A DNA stretch of 64,000 nucleotides, from NCBI GenBank assembly GCA_037349315.1, contig JBAIAC010000003.1:16244501-16308500 (forward strand), written 5' to 3'. The notes below the pieces were generated by a model that was given only the letters and a program-made list of their open reading frames with translations, had not been told where the DNA came from and searched no databases. Shown piece after piece: positions 54,811 to 64,000 of this stretch. The position numbers and the translations under genes are program-made. This DNA is from Chelydra serpentina (Eukaryota > Chordata > Testudines > Chelydridae). Each line of letters opens with the position of its first letter. The stretch's first letter is position 1.

Positions 54811-55599
54811 GACAGCGGATCGTTCAGCCTCCGTAGTTCCTTCCTTCGAAGAGTTTCCTCACTTGTGGCAGAAGCTACTCAGGGAAACCTGCAAGGGGGA
54901 TGCCTCAGTAGGCTCTCTCCAGGCGAACTCCCAGGCTAACTCCACCTGTTTGCTTCTCTGCTATGCACTGCTCCGCTGGTGCGCAGCTGACTGACAGTCT
55001 TTTTAGAAGAGTCTTCAATGAAGCACTCCCAAGTCACACTATTCAAACAGGAAATCAAACACTCAAGCACACGGTCAAAGTGCCAAACTGTCCCCTCAAC
55101 AGATACTCACTCCCCCGTCTGCAGCCACCTGGTTGCTCTGCCTCTCCCTTTTGTTTGGGTAAAAAGAATTAGGAATGGCAAGGATAGCTTGCCCCCTTCG
55201 TGCTCCCCTTCCAAACTCCCTCTCAAACTCCCCTGTTTGCAGCCCCTGTTCGCCATATCGATCTCCAGCTCAGTCCTGCAGATGGGTTCACAGGAAGTTC
55301 AGTCTCTGTTCTTCACTGGCGATCTTATCAGACCACTGATGCCTTTGGCCACTCTGTGTAGTGCCATTCCTTTGTAAACACGCTCTGGGAGTCATTGGTC
55401 CTCTAGCCTCATAGATCCATAGTAGAAAACGGCCGAAACCAAACCAGTGTTGATGGAAGAGATTGCTGGGGTCAGCTCCAAATATTCTCACCGCTGATCT
55501 TGATGGCCACTTAGTATGGAGCAGGTGAGGAAGGCAAGTTGCCCCCTTGCACTATCTAGTGTCATATTAAAATAAATAAATAAATACAAATCAATGTGG

Positions 55600-56532
55600 A
55601 CAAATTAGGGTTAGAACGAACAAGTGGTTACTAACATTTCAACTTTGCACCTTTCCCCCAATTCAACCTGGCCTTTGAGAAAGGCTGGGTTAGGAAAGTG
55701 AGACTCGAGTGAACATTTTAATAAATGATTTTTTTAAAATCCTATGTTTAGCCAATTTTTCCCCAGAAAACTCAGCTGTCCTGTGAAGTTTTTGTTGTGC
55801 CAGAGCTGGAGTCGCTGTGTAACAATCACACTGTGGTAGAGAGGCGGGTCAATCCTGCTTTTTGTGCATTTCCAATACAGGCTAGATACAGAATCACGAC
55901 TAATGGCCCCAGAGACACAAGCTGGAGCACCATTCTCTCAAGAGGTTGTTGCTGCCCTCTGCTGGCTCCAGGACTCTTCACACCCACTCCCAGCATTCAA
56001 GATCCCTCTGCCAACAGAATTTCCATCTATTGTATGTTTTACCATAGTGGCCATGTGCATGAACCAGGGTCCCATTGTGCTAGGTGCTGTACAAACACAG
56101 AACAGACTTTCCCTGGTTTCTTCGTCAGGCTCCATTAAACTGTCTTAGTTGCATTAGAGTTTGACCAGCATTGACTGTGATAATGAAGGCGAAAGCCCTG
56201 TTATAAAATGGGGGCTGGGAGGCAGGAATTATGGGGAGAGCTGGTCATTTTATGGGGAATTTTAAGACACTGAAATTTGCTTTTGATCCAATTCAGAATG
56301 AAAACAAATATTTTTTTGAAACTGCCAATGAGCATTTAAAAACATTTTTTAGAAAATATAACAATTTTGAAATTTCATTTAGATATTTTAGTATATTATT
56401 TTTACATGATTTCTTGTATTTCACTGCTACTATTGACATATCAGACTAGACTATGTAAAATATTCTCTTTTTTAAACTCATTAAGGGCAGCTGCTACTTA
56501 GGTACCAGTAGAAACATGTTAACTTTCTAGAT
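55600..56532. other. no gene; one unclassified interspersed repeat piece
   Basis: A piece around 56065-56105 (GGGTCCCATTGTGCTAGGTGC, then TGTACAAACACAG) is an old interspersed repeat that I recall as common in amniotes but cannot name. The rest is AT-rich. Confidence 0.35.
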
Positions 56533-56820
56533 CAACGGTTCTCAAACTGCGGGTTGGGACTCCAAAGTGGGTCACAAACCCATTTTAATGGGGTCACCAG
56601 GCTGGCTTAGCCTTGCCTGAGGGCTTCAGTGCTGGGCGATGGGGCTCAGGTTACAGGCCCCCCTGCCTGGGGGTGAAGCCCTTGGGCTTCGAGCCCCCCA
56701 TCCCCCCACCCAGAGCAGTGGGGCTCAGGCGGGCTCGGACTTCAGTCCCGCCTCCTGGGGACATATACTAATTTTTGTCGTCAGAAGGGGTCATGGTGCA
56801 ATGAAGTCGGAGAACTCCTG
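56533..56820. mobile_element. non-autonomous hAT (288 bp)
   Basis: CAACGGTTCTCAAACTGCGGG to CGGAGAACTCCTG with near-identical 8-bp flanks TTCTAGAT (56525-56532) and TTCTAGAA (56821-56828). The left end has decayed from the usual CAG. Confidence 0.82.
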
Positions 56821-56828
56821 TTCTAGAA

Positions 56829-57755
56829 CAAAACATCCCGTCAGCTGCTCCCTCACACAGAGCCACTGGGCGGCCTGAAACTGACAGTCACATCACAGCC
56901 ACAACAGCGTGAAACTACACCAGATCACAGCAGCTGCAACAGCCCTCCCTCAAGAAGGGAAATCACACGGAGAGGAGGCAGCCCCAGCTCCTGGGAGACC
57001 ACAGGGGGGGTATGGATGAGCCTGGAGTGGGCTCCGGGCTGGGGGATATGCACAAGGAGCTCCCCAACACCGAGCCCCCCCATCCCCACACTAACTAGTG
57101 CAAATCACTGTCCTCGCAGCTCAGACTCTATTAATCTCTTATTGTAAAGGAAGAGTTGAGGGGGATTTTGACCTTTGAACTCTGGAGAAATAGGGGTAGG
57201 TAAGGGTACAAGGCCCTGCGTGATGCCAGCTCACGCCCTGCGATGGGTCAGGGAATCAGCTCCTTTTGGGTGAAGGTGCCTGGTTCAGAGGCATCTTCAA
57301 GCCCAGCCACCCATGAGCGGGTGGGGGGCGGGGGGGAGATATGAAGTTTTCACTGGCTGCTCCTGTGCTCTCTGCTGCTGGGAGAGATGAACCCTGGGCA
57401 GCCAGCACCCAAATTCCCAAGGGAGGAGCCACCAACCCCATAGACCCCACCATGTCCCTGTTACACTGTGGTGTGATACAGGGTCACGCAGGAGGTTAGA
57501 GTCCCACCCAGCAAGCGCTGCAGGCTCCAAGGGACAGGCAGAGGGGAATGGCCCAGTCTGTGGAAGCTGGTAGGGGAGGGGTTTCCAGGACGTCTCTGTC
57601 TCTCACCTGCAGCCCTCCCCCGCCTGTGGTGGGTCCATGCAGCCCCATTATGGGGGAAGGAACAAGGCAGCTCCCTTGCAGTGCTCCTGAGTGCACTGGC
57701 CAACTAGTCAGCTGCAGCATCACTAACAGGGACAGATACAGTAAAATCACAAAAA
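56829..57755. other. no recognised feature
   Basis: Ordinary GC-moderate intergenic sequence. Several short open frames are not related to any family I know. Confidence 0.4.
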
Positions 57756-57759
57756 GAAC

Positions 57760-58190
57760 AAGGAGTACTTGTGGCACCTTCGAGACTAACACATTTAATT
57801 GGGCATAAGCTTTCATGGGCTAAGACCCACTTCATCAGATGCATAGAGTGGAAAATAGAGTAGGAAGCTATCGATATATACAGAGAACATGAAAAGATAG
57901 GAGTTGCCATACCAACTCTAATGAGACTAATCAATTAAGGTGAGCTATTATCAGCAGGAGAGAAAAAACTTTTGTAGTGATAATTAGGATGGCCTATTTC
58001 AAACAGTTGACAAGAAGGTGTGAGTCACAGTAGGGGGGAAATTAGCATGGGGAAATAGTTTTTAGTTTGTGCAATGACCCATCCACTCCCAGGCTTTATT
58101 CAAGCCTAATTTAATGGTGTCCAGTTTGCAAATTAATCCAGTGCCGCAGTTTCTCTTTGGAGTCCGTTCCAGATTCATTGGAACGGAAGG
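57760..58190 (-). mobile_element. Penelope-like element 3' end with coding remnant
   Basis: The minus strand encodes a remnant ICKLDTIKLGLNKAWEWMG and stop (about 58140-58075), typical of the C-terminal end of Penelope-like proteins as I know them. It is followed downstream by the CTGATGAAGTGGGTCTTAGC...GAAAGCTTATGC region and the terminal GAAGGTGCCACAAGTACTCC. It links the short fold-back fragments elsewhere in the window to this element family. Confidence 0.6.
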
Positions 58191-58789
58191 GAGCATAGAG
58201 ATGCTAACCTGGAGTAGCTGCAAGGTTCTTACTGGGTGCCCGTGTGAGTTTTAGTTAAGAGCTGCTTTTGCTGATAAGTGGAAAGTACAAGGTTTTGCTG
58301 TTGCTACAGAAATTGTTTTAGTCCATTAAGGGTTATGATTAGTTAGATGTAGGGTACAGACATGCTTTGAGTAAAACAATTGGGGAAGGTATTAATAAGA
58401 AATATCATTTTAACTATATGAGGGTGAGAAAACAAAGCTCATTGGAACTTAACTCGGGGATACAGCTCAAGACCAGAACTACTAGGCTTTTTAACCCTTG
58501 CATGACCAGACTGGGGAGAAGCCAGAGCCCCAGATAACACAACACTGACTGGCCATTAGATGTCTGTCTGCTTTATTGGGAGTAGGGAGCATTAGATGCT
58601 TGGTGGGTGTATTCTGCTGATCAGTTGTTGATTGCTAATAAATACAGGCACATGTTTAAGAATATTCACTGTGTGATAAAGGCTCTTTCACTGGGAAAAG
58701 GTCCTGTTAACCTATAGAGGGTCATTGCACCCCGAGGGGGAGGCGAGAGCTGTAAATTGAGAGGGCAAAAGAGAAGGTCTTAAGTGGGG

Positions 58790-59130
58790 TTCCACAGGGA
58801 TCTGTTCTGGGTCCAGTGTTTAACATCTTTATTAATGACCTGGATGTAGGTATAGAGAGCATCCTGATCAATGTTGCAGACGACACAAAGCTGCAGGGCC
58901 GGGGGAGGGAGGTTGCCAACACTTTCGAGGATAGAGCTAAACTTCAGAGGAATCTTGATAAATTGGAGAACTGGGCAATAGACAACATGAAATTCAATAA
59001 AGACAAATGTGAGGTGCGCTACGTAGGGAACAAAAACCAAATACAGAATGAGGAAAACTGGCCTGGCAGCAGCACTGCTGAGAAGGATCAGGGAGTTGTA
59101 GTGGGTGCGTATTTGTTATTGGAAAGGCTT
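58790..59130 (+). mobile_element. CR1-type LINE RT fragment
   Basis: [25 protein letters not shown] includes the RT catalytic VADD block, followed by NLDKLENWA and FNKDKCEV. Truncated at both ends, one frame intact from 58816 to about 59110. Confidence 0.82.
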
Positions 59131-59179
59131 GAATCAGAAAAGATAAAGAGTTCAGGTGTCCTAAGTGTTTCTTTCAAAC

Positions 59180-59766
59180 TCTGATACTTATGGTAAATAA
59201 ACCACAAAAGGCTGCAAATGTTTTGAATATGTTTATCTATTTGCAGATATGCCTACAATAACCTTAATGACAAAACTCATACAAAACTTAAAAGTGTTGC
59301 CTGAAAGTATTTTTAATGCTAATATTCACATCTATTTGACATTTTTCTAAATACTTTCTCAAAGTTTCAGATAAATTACATCTTTCTTAGAAACAAGTAT
59401 CAGAGAGGTTACCGTGTTAGTCTGTATCCACAAAAACAACGAGGAGTCCGGTGGCGCCTTAAAGACTAACCAATTTATTTGGGCACAAGCTTATGCCCAA
59501 ATAAATCGGTTAGTCTTTAAGGTGCCACCAGACTCCTCGTTGGCTTTCTTGGAGGTTATTTTTAGGCTATACAGTGATTTTATTTTATTTTTCATGTAAT
59601 GCACTAAAAATATAAACAATATAGGCCCTGGGTATATTTCACAGCATTGTATGTGTTCATTGAACAGGGGCACTTGTGGTGTGAAAAATGTTTCTCTTGA
59701 ATCTGGACTGAGACTATATCTTGACCAAGAAATGTGGACCTTGACAAAAAATAATTAGCTACCCCT
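59180..59766. mobile_element. hAT-like AT-rich element with nested Penelope-like fold-back
   Basis: Ends TTAGCTACCCCTG at about 59765, the right end of a CAGGGG-type hAT. The left end was not clear. A fold-back at 59404-59541 is nested inside. Confidence 0.4.
59443..59541. repeat. near-perfect inverted repeat (fold-back)
   Basis: AACGAGGAGTCCGGTGGCGCC...TTTGGGCA is followed, after a few bases containing AAGCTT, by its near-exact inverse ...CCACCAGACTCCTCGTT. Arms are about 47 bp. It is a Penelope-like terminal sequence joined head to head. Confidence 0.85.
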
Positions 59767-59848
59767 GCATTAAGGGCTGCTATGAAGAGGACCGTGATCA
59801 ATTGGTCTCCAGGTGCACTGATAGTAGAAGGGGGAATTTAGGTTAGCC

Positions 59849-60140
59849 CAGGGGTAGGCAACCTATGGCACGGGTGAGCTGATTTTCAGAGGCACTCAGA
59901 CTACCTGGGTCCTGGCCACCAGTCAGGGGGGCCTTCCATTTTAATTTAATTTTAAATGAAGCTTCTTAAACATTTTAAAAACCTTATTTACTTTATATAA
60001 CTAAACTGTTGTTGTATGTAAAGACTTATAGAAAGAGACCTCCTAAAAACGTTAAAATGTATTACTGGCACACGAAACCTTAAATTAGAGTGAATAAATG
60101 AAGATTAGGCACACCACTTCTGAATGGTTGCCTACCCCTG
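59849..60140. mobile_element. non-autonomous hAT (292 bp) in copy 2
   Basis: CAGGGGTAGGCAACCTATGGC to GGTTGCCTACCCCTG. Flanks GGTTAGCC (59841-59848) and GGTTAGAC (60141-60148). Same family as 32993-33278, a different family from the copy-1 hAT at the equivalent spot. Confidence 0.88.
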
Positions 60141-60533
60141 GGTTAGACATTAGGAAAAACTTTTTAGTTATAAGGACACTTAACTGTGGAACGGGTTGTC
60201 ACAGACTCATAGGCCAGTGCTCTCTTGGCGCCGTGGAGGAACCGCCCTTCAGAGTATTGACCCTACATAACGTCACATTCTTTGCTCGGGGTTTAAGCTG
60301 TAGGCTTCTCTTCCACCTCCCAGTACCGCAGGTCTAAGCCTTCAGCAGCCTGCCTCTCTTTAGCCTGCAGTGATTCTCAGCCAGCACAACACAGAAGTGT
60401 TTATTGTATGTGTGGAGCACAGCACAAGACGTTCTCAGGGGTGTCCATCTGGGTCTGTCCTCGTCCAGGTGGGCTCAGGCTGCTCTTTGTTCCCAGCCCA
60501 GAAGTGACTCCTCCTTTCTGTGGCCCACCCTAT

Positions 60534-60711
60534 CATAGAATCATAGAATATCAGGGTTGGAAGGGACCTTAGTAGGTCATCTAGTCCAACCCCCTGCTCA
60601 AAGCAGGACCAATCCCCAATTTTTGCCCCAGATCCCCAAATGGCCCCCTCAAGGATTGAACTCACAACCCCGGGTTTAGCAGGCCAATGCTCAAACCACT
60701 GAGCTATCCCT
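60534..60711 (-). repeat. tRNA-derived SINE with CR1 tail in copy 2
   Basis: Full-length minus copy flanked by the exact 10-bp duplication CCCACCCTAT (60524-60533 and 60712-60721). Copy 1 at about 2328-2341 has the uninterrupted target CCACCCTATATCACC. Confidence 0.93.
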
Positions 60712-62767
60712 CCCACCCTATATCACCTCCAAGGCCCGCCTCCATCTTTGTCTTCTTTCCCAGGCAAACACGTCTCCAGGTGACTCTCTCTTCAGCTCTT
60801 TGGTCTCTCCGCTGCCCATAACTGGCTGGCTCCAAGTTGGGATGGGCCTTCAGGTCATCAGTCACTAAGTTACAAAGTGTCCAGGCCATGATTTGGGGTC
60901 CAGGCTGCTAGACTGGGGCACACCTGGTCCTCTGCAACAATAGACACCCCCTCCCACCTTGGTTAGACATGCAGCACATGGGGGAAACTGAGGCACACAG
61001 TCTACATATGCAACGTTAGGAAAATACCCCACTTCATCACACAGGTTGCCTAGAGAGGATGTGGAATCCCCGTCATTGGAGGTTTTTAAGAACAGGTTGG
61101 ACAAACACCTGTCAGAGACGGTCTAGGTTTACGTGGTGCTGCCGGAGATCGGGGCTGTACTCGGTGACCTCTTGACGTCCATTCTAGCCCAGCATTTCTA
61201 TGGCTCTACGAATGGTGAAAAGGCCATTAGAGGCACTTATAAACTAATCGCAGACACTTATTTCTGTCCAAGAGACGTCCTCCGCTGATGATGGCAACAG
61301 CACTACCAGCTGCGAGTAGACCAGGCCATTTACCATGTTACAATCATGAAATTCTACAGAACAAAAATACGTCCCCCACCCTATACACACAAGCAGTTAC
61401 TGCTCACATATCTAGCGAACCGTACAGGGTGTGCAAACGGCACAGTGCAGAGCACAGAGTGCACACACTAAACGCTAGCAAATACTAAAAGAGTTTTTAT
61501 CCATTAACATTTTGGAAATTATTTTGTGCAAATAAAACATTTTTACAGAAAACTATTACATCTGAAAAGCAAAAAGTGGCTCAGTGAGCAGATAGATGAG
61601 GCCAGAAATCCCACATGGGACACTCCAAGTGCCAGAGAAAAGCTGGGAGAGGTTGATTGGTTCTTGTAGGGAGACAGAGCAGAGCTCATCCATCTTCCTC
61701 TCTGGGATCCCCTCAGGTTGTGGCACAGACTCCAACAGGCTCTGTTAAGCTGCAGAAGTTAAACACAAGCAACATCTATTAAAGGGAACCTGCCATAATG
61801 TTTTGCAAAAAACGTTATCATTGTAGGGGATCAGCACTGCTTTGTGCATCTCATGCCTCTTCAGAATGGGAGCACTGAACACTCAACATTCAAAAGCTAG
61901 CAAAGTAGGAGATGCTGGGTTGAAGATACTCCTGCCAAACAAACTCAACTCTGCCCCTTTCGTTCTGTGCCCAGAGGGGTCCCTCAAGCAGATCACAGAC
62001 TTCACCCTCATCCCCTGCCAATCGACAGCAATTCCCATCTTAATCAATGGCGCTGCACAGAACAGTGTGGACGGTATGAAGAGGAATGCTGATTTGGGGT
62101 GGTGCTGGGCACACAGACAATGGCAAGTTTGGTTTGAAATGGTGCTGGTCTATTCCCTGTTTCTATCCCCAGACGCACTGGGGCAGAGTTTGAGTTGCGT
62201 GGGAAGCATCATAATTAAGACCGTACCAAATTCATGGTCCGTTTTGGTCAATTTCACAGTCATAGGGTGTAAAAAATTGCAATTTTCATTTCAGCTATTT
62301 AAATCTGACATTTCACAGTGTTGTACCCATAGGGGTCCTGACCCAAAATGGGGCTTTGGAGGCAGCAAGGTTATTGTAGATGAGTCACGGTATCGCCACC
62401 CTTACTTCTGCGCTGCTGCTGGTGGGGCACTGCCTTCAGGGCTGGGTGCCTGGCCAGCAGTCACCGTTCTCTGGCTACCCAGCTCTAAAGGCAGCACAGA
62501 AGTAAGGGTGGCCATACTGTGATCCCCTACAATAACCTTGCAAACCCCGCTGCCCCACAACCCTCTTTTCGGTCAGGACCCCCAGTTTGAGAAACCTGGT
62601 CTCCCCTGTGAAATCTGTACAGATTTCATGGTCCCTGATGTGTTTTTTATGGCTGTGAATTTGGGCATAATACCTCTGCATATCCTGGTTTGCCAACCTT
62701 TGACTTCTGGGAATTAAACACTCCCATTCTGAAAGGACACAGGGAGCCCAGGGCAGAGACTGAGCAC

Positions 62768-63001
62768 CCGCAATCTTAACTCCATGTTAATAAAGTTCTT
62801 GCATGTGAATTTCCGTTGTTCTGGAGTAACGAGGAGGAGCGAGGGAGGCTCGACTGAGGGCCAACTGTAGGAGGAAGGGGGGTGCTCTGAGGAGGTTGTG
62901 TTAACACTTCTCAAACCCCCTCCGTTACCCGCTGGAGGCACCCCTGAGAGGGTAAAGAGAGAGCTGGATGGCTACACCCTAGCAGGGCCCGGCAGATCTG
63001 C
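62768..63001. mobile_element. 234-bp insert specific to copy 2 (unclassified)
   Basis: It sits between GCAC direct repeats (62764-62767 and 63002-63005) and is absent from copy 1 at 7306-7312. It includes AATAAAGTTCTTGC near its left end. It could be an LTR remnant, but it lacks TG/CA ends. Confidence 0.5.
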
Positions 63002-63589
63002 GCACTTTATACCGGCTCTTCGTACCAGGCATTAGATGGCCTCAGACGCAGTCCATCATTTATGTAAATATTTCCCATAGTTGTTAGCCTTGGTCTTGTT
63101 CCTAAAGGAAACAACTGAGGAGGGGATTTGAACTCGTGGCCATCCACACGACAGATTGGTGCTGATCTGAAGTCAATGGAAAGACTCCCATTGGCTTCAA
63201 CAGGCTTTGGATCAGGCCCAGACTTCACAAGCACCGAACCAACTTTCAGGTAAGTCAAAAGAAGTGTAACATTAAAAGCAGGTCAGACACCTTCAGGGTC
63301 ATACTCAGCCACATACAGCACAGCTCTAGGGGGATAATAATTCAGTCCAACACCATCGTATACATTCCTGACCATCGCCTTGTCTGCACTAGCAAAATTG
63401 GGACTCATACCCGCAAGCAATGCAATTCCACCAGAGACAGCAATGGTGGAGCAATTGAGGAGATGGGGTTTGGGTGGCTTTAATCACTGTGTCATCTAGA
63501 GTTGCTCTGAGCAACGTTAGATAATGTGTCAACAGCACTCTACACTATTGAAGAAGACATCTGTTGGGAAAATAACACAACATGGCAGA

Positions 63590-63870
63590 TTATCCAACAA
63601 ATTCTGGGAATTTATTAGGGACAAGTTTTATTCCAGAAGGTGGAGGAAGCTACTAGGGGAGAGGCTGTTCTATATTTGATTTTGACAAATAGGGAGGAAC
63701 CGGTTGAGAATTTGAAAGTGGAAGGCATCTTGGGTGAAAGTGATCATGAAATCATAGCGTTCATGATTCCAAGGAATGGTAGCAGGGAGAACGGCATAAT
63801 GAAGACAATGGATTTCAAGAAGGCAGACTTTTGCAATCTCAGGAAGTTGGTAGGTAAGGTCCTATGGCAA
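63590..63870 (+). mobile_element. old CR1 endonuclease fragment in copy 2
   Basis: [19 protein letters not shown] and [10 protein letters not shown] match 7885-8120 and 10076-10140 of copy 1. At 63871 CAGGGCCCTCCCTAGGGCG begins, the left end of another hAT-type insert that continues past the window. Confidence 0.75.
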
Positions 63871-64000
63871 CAGGGCCCTCCCTAGGGCGATGCGGGTCCT
63901 GGGATAACCCCCCCTCTACCCCAGGCCCCTCCCAACTCCACCCCTTCCTGTCCCCACCCTCATTCCACCCCTTCCCTGCCTCTTCCTGTAATTGCTCTGC

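Larger units (their letters stand above)
53061..55560 (-). mobile_element. CR1 LINE 5' half (5' UTR, ORF1, endonuclease), 3' half absent
   Basis: This copy has the parts other CR1 copies here lack and lacks the parts they have. It contains ORF1 (53878-54810) and the start of ORF2 (to 53768), then stops within the endonuclease/linker at 53061, where Harbinger sequence begins. The 5' boundary near 55560 is a guess; an AAAT microsatellite lies at 55571-55588. Confidence 0.85.
59767..63870. repeat. segmental duplication, copy 2 (probable 3' end of the next class I gene)
   Basis: This is the paralogue of 1074-10140, in the same orientation. Its position to the right of the promoter of the class I gene means it should belong to a second minus-strand class I gene lying upstream, beyond base 64000. 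It has its own insertions: a hAT (59849-60140), a SINE (60534-60711) and a 234-bp insert (62768-63001). It lacks the segment matching 4871-5480, so candidate exons 7 and 8 are missing. No coding exon is recognisable inside the window. Confidence 0.8.

Noticed and set aside
63871..64000. Complete hAT at the right edge
   Set aside because: Only the left end CAGGGCCCTCCC is visible; the element runs off the window, so it was noted only within the neighbouring entry.

Overview
This is vertebrate nuclear DNA, most likely from a turtle. It contains an MHC class I heavy-chain gene split into eight exons on the minus strand. It is packed with CR1 LINEs, and with at least four copies of a tRNA-derived SINE whose 3' tail matches the CR1 tail (the layout known for tortoise Pol III SINEs). 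There are also Gypsy, DIRS-like, Penelope-like, L2, hAT and Harbinger elements. Nothing looks prokaryotic. The species call is inference from repeat content.

Layout. The class I gene runs from the start codon at 43717 down to a candidate stop at 4977. Its exons are leader (43654-43717), alpha1 (31904-32167), alpha2 (17094-17369), alpha3 (14829-15104), transmembrane (12914-13015), two short cytoplasmic exons (12461-12493 and 5253-5294) and a candidate terminal exon (4977-5017). All junctions are phase 1 and the joined frame is 366 codons with the stop. An interferon-response-like motif and two CCAAT boxes lie just upstream (43718-43955). The introns are swollen by transposons: intron 1 is 11.5 kb and holds an LTR element and an L2; intron 2 is 14.5 kb and holds a DIRS-like element and a complete Gypsy element with integrase ahead of reverse transcriptase; the intron between the two cytoplasmic exons holds several CR1 copies.

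The 3' part of the gene and its downstream flank (about 1.07-10.1 kb) is repeated at 59.8-63.9 kb in the same orientation. The second copy should therefore be the 3' end of a neighbouring class I gene beyond the right edge. Comparing the copies gives empty target sites for many later insertions, and shows that copy 2 has lost the segment carrying the last two exons.

Between the promoter (about 44 kb) and copy 2 lie three copies of a roughly 200-bp module, a Gypsy 5' end with gag, a long CR1 ORF, older CR1 copies, an ERV-like LTR, a nearly intact Harbinger transposon, and the 5' half of a CR1 fused to that Harbinger. The rest is non-coding interspersed repeats and stretches I do not recognise.

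Exon boundaries come from splice consensus, phase and family similarity. Repeat boundaries given with target-site duplications were read directly; the others are approximate.
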